The translations under genes and the position numbers were made by a program. Under the pieces are notes generated by a model. It made no database searches, had not been told where the DNA came from, and saw only the letters and a program-made list of their open reading frames with translations. From assembly GCA_029880325.1 (NCBI GenBank), contig JAOUOP010000011.1, forward strand, positions 1 through 64,000: 64,000 nt of DNA, given 5' to 3'. Below, piece by piece: positions 55,577 to 63,954 of the stretch. Every line of letters begins with the position of its first letter. Positions within the stretch are counted from its first letter, which is position 1. The DNA is from Myxococcales bacterium (lineage in GTDB: Bacteria > Myxococcota_A > Polyangia > Polyangiales > JAFGIB01).

Positions 55577-55954
55577 CGGACGGCACTGGACCTGGCTGCG
55601 CCGTCACGCCGGCCCCGTGGGTACGGGGCGCCGTGGGTTTGGGTCGCGTCGTGCCTGTCCGTCCCGGCGAGATTCGGTGAACCGGACCCGTGGGCCTCGA
55701 CCGATCGCGAGCGGCTCGAAGCGCCGAGCCTGCCGGGAGCCTCAAGCGTAGCAAAAGGCGGGCTCCCCAGGGCTGCAAACTATGATTCAGCTTACAATTA
55801 TGTCCCACACGGCCCACAGCAGCTCGGGTCGGGCCCCGGGCTTGGCCGGGTTGGAGCCGGCATGCGGCTTGCCAAGCGGTTGAATTTGAGTTTTTCTCAA
55901 ATCCCGCTGGCGCCCGGCCGAGGCTGTGGCGCGCATCAAGCGAAGGAGGAACCG
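55577..55954. other. 378-bp divergent gap before the short-chain dehydrogenase
   Basis: No gene is supported. The right part is AT-richer than the surroundings. A TACAAT box (55793-55798) could be a -10 element, but no clear -35 is seen. A perfect inverted repeat lies at 55884-55902 and is annotated separately. The left part is the kinase leader. Confidence 0.45.
55884..55902. promoter_or_regulatory. Perfect 7-bp inverted repeat upstream of the short-chain dehydrogenase gene
   Basis: ATTTGAG (55884-55890) and CTCAAAT (55896-55902) flank TTTTT, ending about 50 bp before the dehydrogenase start. The AT-rich dyad stands out in G+C-rich DNA and fits an operator for a TetR- or GntR-type regulator. 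As RNA it would form a stem-loop in the leader. The role is inference. Confidence 0.45.
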
Positions 55955-56863
55955 ATGGGTGTGCTCGACGGAAAAGTGGCCATCGTGACCGGCTCGGGTC
56001 GCGGTATTGGCAAGGAAATCGCGACGACCTTCGCGGCCGAAGGGGCCAAGGTGGTGGTCAACGATCTGGGTGTGAACACCGATGGTACTGGGGAGAGCCA
56101 GATCGCCGATGAGGTGGTGAGCGAGATCCGCGCCGCCGGTGGTGAGGCCGTGGCCAGCTACGACAACGTGGCGACGGTGGAGGGCGGCAAAGCCATCTTC
56201 CAGAAGGCCATCGACAGCTTTGGCGCCCTCGACATCCTGGTCAACAACGCCGGCATTCTGCGCGACAAGACCCTCTTCAAGATGGAGGAAAGCGACTGGG
56301 ATGCGGTGATCGCCGTGCACCTCAAGGGTCACTACTGCTGCACGCGTCCGTTTGCCCAGTACATCCGCGAGACCAATCGCATGGGCTGTCGCATCATCAA
56401 CTTCTCGTCGGTGTCGGGGCTCTTCGGCAACTTCGGCCAGAGCAACTACGGCGCCGCCAAGTCGGGCATCGCCGGTTTCAGTCGCGTGATCGCGCGCGAG
56501 CTGGGCAAGTACCGCTGCACCGTCAACACCATCTCCCCCGGCGCCGCCACGCGCATGACCATCCCGCTGTCGGAGGGGCGTGGTCAGACGGTGGATCCCA
56601 CCGAGTTCAAGCGCGGCCCGGCCCAGATCGCGCCGGTGGTGGCGTATCTGGCCTCCGACGAGGCCAAGGACGTCAACGCCCAGATCATCCACGTCTCGCG
56701 CGGCACCGTCGGCATCATGCAGCAGCCCGCAGTCATCCGGTCTTTCAAGGCCGAGGACATGTGGACCCAGGACCAGCTCTCGGAGCTGATGCCGAAGCTG
56801 GTCGAGGCCAAGAAGCAAAACGAGGCGCGCGCCAAGGAAGACGGCGCCGCCGAGGCGATCTGA
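55955..56863 (+). CDS. Short-chain dehydrogenase/reductase (multifunctional beta-oxidation type)
   Basis: The 302-residue NAD(P)-dependent enzyme has the cofactor motif TGSGRGIG, NNAG, the catalytic Ser in NFSSVSG (residues 151-152) and Tyr165/Lys169 (YGAAK). The long loop NDLGVNTDGTGES after the second strand is typical of the HSD17B4-like group that acts on 3-hydroxyacyl-CoA or steroid substrates. The C-terminal extension is helical. ATG 55955 has a GGAGGA site 5 bases upstream. A role with the acyl-CoA dehydrogenases and thiolase at 40640-44299 is plausible. Confidence 0.9.
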   Translation: MGVLDGKVAIVTGSGRGIGKEIATTFAAEGAKVVVNDLGVNTDGTGESQIADEVVSEIRAAGGEAVASYDNVATVEGGKAIFQKAIDSFGALDILVNNAGILRDKTLFKMEESDWDAVIAVHLKGHYCCTRPFAQYIRETNRMGCRIINFSSVSGLFGNFGQSNYGAAKSGIAGFSRVIARELGKYRCTVNTISPGAATRMTIPLSEGRGQTVDPTEFKRGPAQIAPVVAYLASDEAKDVNAQIIHVSRGTVGIMQQPAVIRSFKAEDMWTQDQLSELMPKLVEAKKQNEARAKEDGAAEAI

Positions 56864-56927
56864 GGCGCTCTGAGGCGCTCGCCAGCGGGTGCGTCAACGG
56901 ACGCGGCGCGGTCGCCGTCCGCCCGGA

Positions 56928-57206
56928 TCAGCCCTTGAGCTGGTCGCGGACGCGGCCGTAGCCGCTTTTGATCTCGTCGAGTAGGCCGCGGGCGGCCTTG
57001 CCGATCTCCTCGATCTGGGGCTTGGCATGGTCGCCCATGCGGTTGAGTTCGCCCTCGACGCGGCTCCATTTGTCCTCGAGCTTGTCCCACTCGTCGCGGG
57101 CATCGGCCGCGGCCAGGTGGAGCTTGAGCTTGAGCTCGTCGCGAATCCGCTTGAGCGAGTCGACCTCGCGATCGAGTGCCTCTTTGAGACGGTCGGCGTC
57201 GGACAT
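56928..57206 (-). CDS. Small coiled-coil protein
   Basis: The 92-residue protein is charged and helical, with heptad-like spacing throughout (LKEALDREVDSLKRIRDELKLKL, then WDKLEDKWSRVEGELNRM). No signal peptide or membrane helix is present, so it is cytosolic. A GGAG site lies about 8 bases before the ATG at 57206. The family is not recognised; a scaffold or stress-related role cannot be decided. Confidence 0.7.
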   Translation of the reverse strand: MSDADRLKEALDREVDSLKRIRDELKLKLHLAAADARDEWDKLEDKWSRVEGELNRMGDHAKPQIEEIGKAARGLLDEIKSGYGRVRDQLKG

Positions 57207-57383
57207 GGCTGTTCTCCTTGGCCTTGAAGTATGCGCGCACCCGGGGCCTGCAAACGCCGCCCCGCACGTCCCCAGATCCCAGCGCTGGCAAATTTAGACC
57301 CATGGGTAGGACATTGTGCGCAGGGCGGTTGATTCCGCTTGCGCGCGAGGTGTAGGGTCCCGCCCCGCGGAGGTAGTCAGCCC

Positions 57384-58346
57384 ATGTCAGCTCAGCTCAG
57401 GACTCTCGCACTGGCCTTGGCCGTGCTCGGAATTGTGCCCGCCTGCTCGTCGAGCAGCTCGGAGACGGGCGAGGACAAGAAAGCGGTCTCCAAGGATGGA
57501 GGCACCGGCACCGACAGCGAGTCGAGCGGCGGCAGCAGCTCTGGCAGCGACGATGAGAAGTCGTCCGGTGGTAGCAGCGGTGGCGGTGGCGCCAAGACGA
57601 CCGTCTCCACCGAGGACGACACCGACCCCGTCGGCGACGACCTGGTGCTGCTCTTCAGCCCCATGTACTCGGCCTACGACGGCGTCCACGACTTCAAGTT
57701 GCCTGCGATCGTGCAGGGCGTGCAGGGCGCCAAGTGGAGCGCAAACCCGGCCGACATGGTCGACCTGCAGCCCGACAGCACCACCGGCGGCATCATGATC
57801 ACCACGCGCAAGGCCGGCACCGTCACGATCATCGCGCGGGCCGGCGCCCTCAGCGGCTCCTCCGAGCTGCACATCACCGACGCCACCCCGGAGGACTGGG
57901 AGCTCGGTGAGATGCGCTACAACAACGAGATCCCCTTTCCGGAGATCAACATCCCTGACGGCGGCTTCCCCGACGGCGGCTTTGGCGACGGCGGTATTCC
58001 CGACGGCGGCTTTGGCGACGGCGGTCCCGGCTTCGACCTTCCCGACGACCTCTCCTGCCGCAACTGCCACAGCTCGCTGGCGACCGCGCTCGACGTGGAG
58101 CACACGCCGCAGCAGACCGCCGGTTACTCCGACGAGGACCTGATCTCCATCTTCACCCAGGGCATGAAGCCCGAGGGGGCGGGCTTCCACACGCCCTTCC
58201 CGGAGTCGGTCTACACCATGTTCCACACCTGGGAAGCGACCGAGGCCGAGAAGAAGGGCCTGGTGATCTACCTGCGCTCGCTCACGCCCAAGACCCAGGG
58301 CGCGCTGGACTTCGCCGGCCTGCGCGATCAATTCGGCGGTCAGTGA
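57384..58346 (+). CDS. Lipoprotein with one CxxCH motif and DGG repeats
   Basis: The 320-residue lipoprotein (lipobox VPAC-SSSS) has a Ser/Gly-rich linker, an Ig-like middle domain (GTVTIIARAGALSGSSELHIT) and a DGGF-type repeat (residues 192-214). A C-terminal cytochrome-c-like part has CRNCH at 225-229 and the end SEDLISIFTQGMKPEG-like helices seen in class I cytochromes. A Met for axial ligation may lie in QGMKPEG. ATG 57384 has GGAGG 10 bases upstream. The stop overlaps the next gene (GTGA). Confidence 0.75.
   Translation: MSAQLRTLALALAVLGIVPACSSSSSETGEDKKAVSKDGGTGTDSESSGGSSSGSDDEKSSGGSSGGGGAKTTVSTEDDTDPVGDDLVLLFSPMYSAYDGVHDFKLPAIVQGVQGAKWSANPADMVDLQPDSTTGGIMITTRKAGTVTIIARAGALSGSSELHITDATPEDWELGEMRYNNEIPFPEINIPDGGFPDGGFGDGGIPDGGFGDGGPGFDLPDDLSCRNCHSSLATALDVEHTPQQTAGYSDEDLISIFTQGMKPEGAGFHTPFPESVYTMFHTWEATEAEKKGLVIYLRSLTPKTQGALDFAGLRDQFGGQ
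57957..58025 (+). repeat. DGG-encoding repeat tract
   Basis: A 69-bp tract encodes DGGFPDGGFGDGG followed by IPDGGFGDGG, built from near-identical 12-bp units beginning GACGGCGG. It lies between the Ig-like and heme parts of the lipoprotein and probably forms a flexible spacer. Confidence 0.7.
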
Positions 58347-59644
58347 AACGCGTACTTCAAGCTCGCCCGTTGTCGGTGGTGTTTCTGCTGACCCCTTGGC
58401 TGACCCCTTGGCTGACCCCTTGGCTGGCCGTCGGGCTGCTGCTCGGGGCCGGCTGCCACGCCGCGCGCACCATCGACCCGCCACCGGAGCCGGGGCAGCA
58501 GCAGGCGGCGGAGCCGATCACTGCGGCGCCGATGGATGCGGCTGTGGAGACGGTGATGGACGCCGCCTCCGAATCCGCGGATGCCGCAAGTGCCCAGGAC
58601 GCAGCCGCAGTGGTCGACAGCGCCGCGCCGGAGGATGGCGAGGATGCCGGCATCACCGGGCCGCGCGATCCGGTTCCCTCCTGCGATGTGCAGCTGGAGG
58701 AAGCCCTCGACGGCCTGCCCGACGACCTGATCTGCGCCGGCCTCTACACCGACGTCTGGAACAAGCGCATCCACCCCGAGGCGCGCTTCTACGCGCCGGC
58801 CTATCCCCTGTGGTCCGACGGCTCGGGCAAGTTGCGCTGGATCCGCCTACCCAAGGGCGCGACCATCGACGCTTCGGTGCAGGATGCCTGGGTCTTCCCG
58901 GTGGGCACCCAGCTGTGGAAGGAATTTCGCGTCAACGGCCGCCGGGTCGAGACGCGCTTGCTGCAGAAGGTGCGCGAGGACCGTTGGGAGCGCGCCACCT
59001 ACGAGTGGAATCGCCAGGAGACCTGGGCCGTACGCTCCTTTGGTCGCGATGTGGAGGACGTGATCCTCAGCGGCGCCGTCTACCACGTGCCCAGTGGCAG
59101 CGAGTGCGACCAATGCCACGATGGCAACAAGGATAGGGTGCTCGGCTTCTCGGCCATCTCCCTGGGGCTGCCCGGTGCCGAGGGGCTGACGCTGCGCGCC
59201 CTGGTGGACGAGGGCCTGCTCGAGCCGCCGCCGCCGCGCACCGAACTTCAGATCGGCGATGACGGCACCGGCTACGGCGCCGATGCGCTCGGCTGGTTGC
59301 ACCATAACTGTGGCGTAAGCTGCCACAACGACAACCAAAACGCCGAGGCCTACTCCACTGACCTCTTCATGAAGCTGCACGTCAACGAACTCGACGGCCG
59401 CGCTTCCAACGACTTCGATGCCCTGAGCAATACCGTCGGCGTCGAGATGCTCTCCGAGCGCTGGGGCGAAGGCCGCAAGCGCATCGTGGCCGGCTCTCCC
59501 GAGGACAGCGTGCTCTATCAACTTTTGACCACGCGCATCGGTGACGATCGCGAGCAGATGCCGCCGATCGCGAGCCAGGTGGTCGACCCGGTTTACGGCA
59601 AGCTCATCGGCGACTGGATCGGCGCCATGCCGACCTCGCCCTGA
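58343..59644 (+). CDS. Lipoprotein with CxxCH and CX3CH motifs
   Basis: The 433-residue lipoprotein (lipobox LLGAGC-HA) has an Ala/Asp-rich linker and a domain of about 320 residues of unknown family (FYAPAYPLWSDGSGKLRWIRLPKG). It carries CDQCH (255-259) and CGVSCH (323-328), the second with three residues between the cysteines. Both may bind heme. The GTG at 58343 overlaps the upstream stop, so it is coupled with the first CxxCH lipoprotein. Three copies of LTPW fill the signal peptide core. Confidence 0.75.
   Translation: MKRVLQARPLSVVFLLTPWLTPWLTPWLAVGLLLGAGCHAARTIDPPPEPGQQQAAEPITAAPMDAAVETVMDAASESADAASAQDAAAVVDSAAPEDGEDAGITGPRDPVPSCDVQLEEALDGLPDDLICAGLYTDVWNKRIHPEARFYAPAYPLWSDGSGKLRWIRLPKGATIDASVQDAWVFPVGTQLWKEFRVNGRRVETRLLQKVREDRWERATYEWNRQETWAVRSFGRDVEDVILSGAVYHVPSGSECDQCHDGNKDRVLGFSAISLGLPGAEGLTLRALVDEGLLEPPPPRTELQIGDDGTGYGADALGWLHHNCGVSCHNDNQNAEAYSTDLFMKLHVNELDGRASNDFDALSNTVGVEMLSERWGEGRKRIVAGSPEDSVLYQLLTTRIGDDREQMPPIASQVVDPVYGKLIGDWIGAMPTSP
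58388..58423 (+). repeat. Three 12-bp tandem repeats in a signal peptide
   Basis: Three perfect copies of CTGACCCCTTGG encode LTPW three times in the hydrophobic core of the lipoprotein signal. The 12-bp unit keeps the frame on slippage, so copy-number change would lengthen or shorten the signal peptide. Confidence 0.85.
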
Positions 59645-59669
59645 GGTGCTTGCGCCTCCGCGGTGGCGC

Positions 59670-60146
59670 TCACTCCTCGGCGGCGGTCAGGACCCAGCCC
59701 GCGATCGCGAGGTAGCCCTCGTCGTTGGCGCTGCGGTAGACGTCGCGGCCGAAGGCATCTACGCCCTCGTGGGAGGCGCCGCCAGCGGCTACCGCAAGCG
59801 GTTTGCGCAGCAGCAGTGAGCGTGCGGGGTCTTCGGCGTCGATGAAGGAGAGGGCTGAGGTGAACGAAGCCGAGGCCTCGAAGCCGGTGACCGCGTCGAA
59901 GGCGCGCGTGTCGGAGTCGAGGCGTGCGCGGCCTGGGGCGTAGATGTGGAAAAAGCGATCCTCGGAGCCGTGGCAGTTATGGAAGCCGCAGTCGCGCGCC
60001 AGGATCGGGTAGATGGCCTGGAAGTCGCGGAAGGCGCGGTCGGCCGGCTCGATGCCGTCGCCCTTGGAGCCGCCGCAGGCGGCGCCGAAAAGCGCGCACA
60101 GGACTGCTGCGAAGGTGAGCGCGTGCCGCGCAGTCATGGGGCGCAT
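59670..60146 (-). CDS. Lipoprotein with CX4CH motif
   Basis: The 158-residue lipoprotein (lipobox LFGAAC-GG) has the motif CGFHNCHG, with four residues between the cysteines, followed by a segment that resembles planctomycete-type or bacterial PSD/cytochrome-like domains (FFHIYAPGRARLDSD). Such spaced motifs can bind heme but need not. ATG 60146 is chosen for its GGGAGG site 9 bases upstream. It is the last gene of the five-gene minus-strand set, one base after the previous stop. Confidence 0.7.
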   Translation of the reverse strand: MRPMTARHALTFAAVLCALFGAACGGSKGDGIEPADRAFRDFQAIYPILARDCGFHNCHGSEDRFFHIYAPGRARLDSDTRAFDAVTGFEASASFTSALSFIDAEDPARSLLLRKPLAVAAGGASHEGVDAFGRDVYRSANDEGYLAIAGWVLTAAEE

Positions 60147-60147
60147 C

Positions 60148-61209
60148 TCAGAAGACCCTCCCTGTGAGCTTCAGGGTCACCGAGCGTGCGCGATCGCGGA
60201 AGCTGGGGCCCTCATCGGCTCGGTTTTCGTGATCGACCGAGGCCACTGACTCGCGGTAGCAGGCGGCGAGCTCGAAGCGCTCGAGCAGCTGTAGCGACAG
60301 CTCGCCCTGCAAACCCAGCGCCAGGCCGCTGCCCGAGACGCCGTCTTCGCGCAGGGAGTCGCTGATGGCCAACAGCCACGACAGCTGCGGCCCGAGCCTG
60401 AGCGTCAGCGGTGGGGCGAGCTGCAGCTGTGCCTCGATGCGCAGCAGGGGCCCGGCCAGGTAGAAGGCCGGCGTCGGCTGGTCGGAGACCGCCGGGACGA
60501 AGCTGCGCAGCCCCAGGCCCAGCCGCGCCGCCAGGGCCGGCGCCGTCTCGCTGTCACCGAGGTGCACGATCGGCGCAAGGCTCAGCTCGGCGTGCTCGCT
60601 GCGGGCGTCGTGCGCCACCGGAAGCGCAAAGGCCGGGCGGCTTTCGATCGCGAGCCCCAGCGAAGATTGGTAGGCCATCTGCAGCTCGAGCGAGAGGCGC
60701 TGCCGCAGCGCGCCGCGCACGCGCAGCTCGAGGTCGACGGTGGGGAAGTGCACGGGATCCAGGCGCTCGAGGCCGACGGGGGTCGGGCGGCGGAAGCTGC
60801 GCATGCCCATGCCGCCGCCGAGGCCGACGTGGGCCGACAGCGGTGGGGGCTGCCAGGTTTCGGCCGGGGCTGGACTCCCGGTGGAGGCCTCCGGGACTTC
60901 GGGTTCTTGCGCTGGGGCTTCGGGGGGGGGCCCGGCGGTGTCGGTCGCCTGTGCAGGGAAGGCTGCGGCTTCGTCTTCGCTCGCTGCGTCCGGGGCGTCC
61001 TGGCCGCCATCGGGCAGCGGCGCCGGTTGCGGGCTCGCCTGTGGCGCCGGCGCTTCGGCCGGCACGGGGGTCGCCGCAGCGTCGGTCTCCGCTGCAGGTG
61101 CCGTGGCGGGCTCGCCGGGTGCCTGCACGCCGGCCTGTTGGGCTTCGGCGCGCAGCGGTAGCGCGGTGCCGAGCCAGCACAAACAGGTCAGAAGCAGCAG
61201 GCGGCTCAT
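60148..61209 (-). CDS. Outer-membrane beta-barrel candidate with Pro/Ala-rich linker
   Basis: The 353-residue protein has a signal peptide (MSRLLLLTCLCWLGTALPLRAEA) and a Pro/Ala-rich segment of about 95 residues. The C-terminal half of amphipathic strands (LSLELQMAYQSSLGL, then LELAACYRES-like pieces) ends in Phe, a typical barrel signal. Its ATG overlaps the stop of the DUF3570-like gene (ATGA, 61206-61209), and the next gene starts one base after its own stop. The family is not recognised. Confidence 0.65.
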   Translation of the reverse strand: MSRLLLLTCLCWLGTALPLRAEAQQAGVQAPGEPATAPAAETDAAATPVPAEAPAPQASPQPAPLPDGGQDAPDAASEDEAAAFPAQATDTAGPPPEAPAQEPEVPEASTGSPAPAETWQPPPLSAHVGLGGGMGMRSFRRPTPVGLERLDPVHFPTVDLELRVRGALRQRLSLELQMAYQSSLGLAIESRPAFALPVAHDARSEHAELSLAPIVHLGDSETAPALAARLGLGLRSFVPAVSDQPTPAFYLAGPLLRIEAQLQLAPPLTLRLGPQLSWLLAISDSLREDGVSGSGLALGLQGELSLQLLERFELAACYRESVASVDHENRADEGPSFRDRARSVTLKLTGRVF

Positions 61210-62354
61210 AGCGACAGCGCTCCCACGAGCGTGACTTCGAAGGCCGTCACGTCGCTCAGCAAGCGGTACTGCCGGTAGACGTAGTGGGTGGGGCCCAGCG
61301 CCAGCGTCGCGCGCAGCGCGGGGCCGCTGGGGTCGGGCTGAAAGCTGCGCGACAGCTCGAGCCCCAGGCGGTGACTGTGCAGGGGCGACAGTTCCTTGTC
61401 GCGCGTGTAGAAACCGCCGGCTTCCGCAGGCTCCGCGTAGCTCGGCCGGTAATGCTCGGCGCCGTTTTGCGTGTAGAAACGGTAGTGCAGCGACAGCAGC
61501 GTCGCGTCGTCGAGCCAGGCGGCGCCCTCCAGCTTGAGCGTGTGGGAACGCATGGACCAGTCGTCGAGGTAGAAGCGGTAGCTGCCACCGGCCGACAGCC
61601 GCTCTCCCAGGGCCCGGCGTCCGCGCAGGGCAAGGGCATGGGTGACGCGCAACTCGGGGTTGGTCTCGGGCAGGCAGATCACGTCCTGGCCCTGGCAGGT
61701 GGCGTCGTCGCTACCGATGCCGACGAAGCGATAGGGGCTGGCCTGGTAGCCGCTTATGCGGGTCAGCTGGTAGATACCCTGGACCAGGCTCAGCGGATCG
61801 AGGATCTGCGTGAAGTCGAAGCGCCCGCTGACCACGTCGGTGCGCTCCGAAAAAAGTGGATCGCCGACGCGGCCGACGCGGTCGTGGTTGGCCAGGAGGC
61901 GCGCACCCACGGTGGCGCTCTTGTCCGCCACGTCGAGCTCGGCGCCGAGCGAGCCGCCGTGGCTCTCGTAGTCGGGCTCAGTTGAATAGCGGTAGCCGGC
62001 GCCGAGGCGCACGCCGTCCAGTTCGTGGTTGAGCGCCACGTTGATCTCGTCGCGCTGCTCGGTCACCGCGCGCGAGGCCGAGGTGCGGATGTCGATGGAG
62101 GCGCTGGTCCAGACGTCCACGGTGTAGACCAGCTCACCGCGGGTGCGCTCGGCCAGGTCGGCCGCCATGCGCAGTCGCGGCGTGATCACGGTGGTGCGGT
62201 CGCTGTCGTTGCGCACGTACAGCGTGCTGGTCAGCTCCTGGGCTGCGGCCGTGTTCGACGTGTTCGACGTGGTCGCGAGCCCGAGCGCGAGCCACAGCGC
62301 CGCTGCCCAGTGGCGCCGACCCACGCGCCCATCGGGTATGGAGTTCGCAGTCAC
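61206..62354 (-). CDS. DUF3570-like outer-membrane beta-barrel protein
   Basis: The 382-residue protein has a signal peptide ending AAAQE and regular amphipathic strands, for example GVRLGAGYRYSTEPDYESHGGSL. The repeated DUF3570-style phrases (TPRLRMAADL and RDKELSPLHSHRLGLEL) support an outer-membrane barrel. DUF3570 proteins often accompany DUF2271-like or DUF4266 lipoproteins and FMN transferase genes. The GTG at 62354 overlaps the upstream stop (GTGA). The open frame continues far upstream but is out of register with a real start. Confidence 0.72.
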   Translation of the reverse strand: MTANSIPDGRVGRRHWAAALWLALGLATTSNTSNTAAAQELTSTLYVRNDSDRTTVITPRLRMAADLAERTRGELVYTVDVWTSASIDIRTSASRAVTEQRDEINVALNHELDGVRLGAGYRYSTEPDYESHGGSLGAELDVADKSATVGARLLANHDRVGRVGDPLFSERTDVVSGRFDFTQILDPLSLVQGIYQLTRISGYQASPYRFVGIGSDDATCQGQDVICLPETNPELRVTHALALRGRRALGERLSAGGSYRFYLDDWSMRSHTLKLEGAAWLDDATLLSLHYRFYTQNGAEHYRPSYAEPAEAGGFYTRDKELSPLHSHRLGLELSRSFQPDPSGPALRATLALGPTHYVYRQYRLLSDVTAFEVTLVGALSL

Positions 62355-63106
62355 GGGTTGGCCGCCTCCGCCGCGCCGGGCGCGAAGCTCAGCTTCAGGT
62401 CGAGCACCGACTCGCTGTCGTCGGGCATCAGCGTCAGCGCTTCGGGGCCCTTGTCGAAGGGAACCTGCACGCGCCGCCCGTAGTTGAACTCGTCTTCGGT
62501 GATTTCGATGTTGAGCACGTAGCTGCCGTCGGGGGCGACGCGGCCCATGTGATCGCGGCCATCCCACTGGCCCTCGTGGGTCATGCTGTGGTCGGGTAGG
62601 GTGGCGCTGGAGACGGCGTCGGGGGTGTCGGCGCGGCAGCGGCGGGCGTCCCAGACAAAGAGGTTGCGAAGCCGCACTCCGGCCCAGACCAGGGGCGTGG
62701 CGACGTAGCGGCCCTCGGCGTCCTCGATCCAGACGGCGCCGCAATTCTCGGGCTCGTAGAAGCCGTGGTAGGTGGCGCTCTGGAAGCTGAAGCTCAGGCT
62801 GCCGGCACTGCCCTCGGCCGCGTCCGGCAGCAGACAGCGGTCCATGGTGGTGGCTTCTTGAATCGAGGCTTCGACCGCGCGCAGCTCCGCTTCGTTGAGG
62901 CCGACGCCCCCGTCGGCGAGCACGCTGCCGACCCGCGGGGGCTCGTAGCCGATGGTATTGCCCGGCGTATAGAGGCCCAGAAGCGGGAAGCGCTCGGCGC
63001 GTTCGGCGGCGGCTTCGGCCGAGAAGGGGTCGGCGGCGGGCGCGCCACAGGCGAGCGTGATGAGGCACGCCAAAAGCGACACGCCGGTCAGGCGCGGGCG
63101 TTTCAT
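62351..63106 (-). CDS. DUF2271-like lipoprotein
   Basis: The 251-residue lipoprotein (lipobox ITLAC-GAP) has in its C-terminal half a segment DGRDHMGRVAPDGSYVLNIEITEDE, like the FlgD-type/DUF2271 family of redox-linked periplasmic proteins. Two cysteines near CLLPDA and RRCRA could pair. The ATG at 63106 overlaps the stop of the gene upstream (ATGA), and its own stop overlaps the next start. The family call is moderate. Confidence 0.62.
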   Translation of the reverse strand: MKRPRLTGVSLLACLITLACGAPAADPFSAEAAAERAERFPLLGLYTPGNTIGYEPPRVGSVLADGGVGLNEAELRAVEASIQEATTMDRCLLPDAAEGSAGSLSFSFQSATYHGFYEPENCGAVWIEDAEGRYVATPLVWAGVRLRNLFVWDARRCRADTPDAVSSATLPDHSMTHEGQWDGRDHMGRVAPDGSYVLNIEITEDEFNYGRRVQVPFDKGPEALTLMPDDSESVLDLKLSFAPGAAEAANP

Positions 63107-63954
63107 CGGTGCCTCCAGCGGCGGCGGGCCGTCCACAGTGCCAGCGCGCCGAGCATCCAGATGGGAGTCCGGCCCGGGGCGCCGTGTCGGGAGGCTATCG
63201 CGGACACGGCGCAGCTGCCGCGCAGGCGCGTCTCGTAGTGCTCGGCGGCCGAGGCCGCGGGCAGAAGCGGGCGCGAGATCATGGTCACCGCGTCCGAGTG
63301 GGGATCGCCCGAGACCTTTTCGGTGGCCACGAAGCCGGCCGACAGCCAGATCGCGCCCTGCCAAGTCGGCGGTGCGGTCCAGCTGATGCGCGTCTCCTCG
63401 GCGCCGCAGGAGAGCACCGCGGCCAGGCAGCGTTGGCCCAGGGCGTTCGCGTCGCAGCGCACGGCTTCCTCGGTGGTCGCCTCGCCCGGGCGCACGCGAA
63501 AGAGCTTGGTGGCCTGGGCGCCCTCGGGCAGCACGCACAGCTCGCCGTCTTCGGCGTCAGCCGCGGGCGCGACCTCCAGGCTGCCGGATGCCATGCCTGT
63601 CTCGGCCACCAGTTCCAGTACCAGGCCCATGCTCGAAGGCTCCTCACCCTGCTGGCGGATTTCGGCGGCGCGGCGGGCGAAGTCGGGCCAGGCGATGTTT
63701 AGCTCGTAGCGCTGCCCTGGGACATAGCCATTTTCGGGCACGCCCTCGATGCGCAAGGTCAGGGGCTCCTTGTCGCCATGGCAGACGTCGCAGCCGTAGC
63801 CCTCGGCCGGCGAGCCGGTGAACCAACGGCCGCCGCCGCCGCCGTTGTTGGCGTCGTCGAAGTAGCTGCGCGGCTCGGTGAAGGCGCGGGCAGCGCGCGG
63901 TTGAGCGCTGATCGCGGCGACTATCAGCAGCGCGGCCGCTCGTCCAAACGTCAC
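63103..63954 (-). CDS. CxxCH protein with a MYXO-CTERM-like tail
   Basis: The 283-residue protein has a signal peptide (ending AARAF) and one CDVCHG motif at about residue 55. A beta-sandwich part resembles reeler-type domains (LRIEGVPENGYVPGQRYELNIAW). The C-terminus has a Cys (GSCAV), a hydrophobic stretch and an Arg-rich end (WTARRRWRHR), similar to the MYXO-CTERM sorting signal. GTG 63954 is the likely start. It is the first gene of the five-gene minus-strand set within the window, and its promoter lies beyond or at the window edge. Confidence 0.7.
   Translation of the reverse strand: MTFGRAAALLIVAAISAQPRAARAFTEPRSYFDDANNGGGGGRWFTGSPAEGYGCDVCHGDKEPLTLRIEGVPENGYVPGQRYELNIAWPDFARRAAEIRQQGEEPSSMGLVLELVAETGMASGSLEVAPAADAEDGELCVLPEGAQATKLFRVRPGEATTEEAVRCDANALGQRCLAAVLSCGAEETRISWTAPPTWQGAIWLSAGFVATEKVSGDPHSDAVTMISRPLLPAASAAEHYETRLRGSCAVSAIASRHGAPGRTPIWMLGALALWTARRRWRHR

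Noticed and set aside
57957..58423. Short tandem repeats as a CRISPR-like array
   Set aside because: The units are 12 bp, directly adjacent and lie inside protein genes. There are no spacers and no cas genes.
62355..63068. Extension of the DUF3570-like frame far upstream of its signal peptide
   Set aside because: The added residues are Arg-rich shadow sequence of the DUF2271-like gene. The GTGA overlap and signal peptide mark the real start at 62354.
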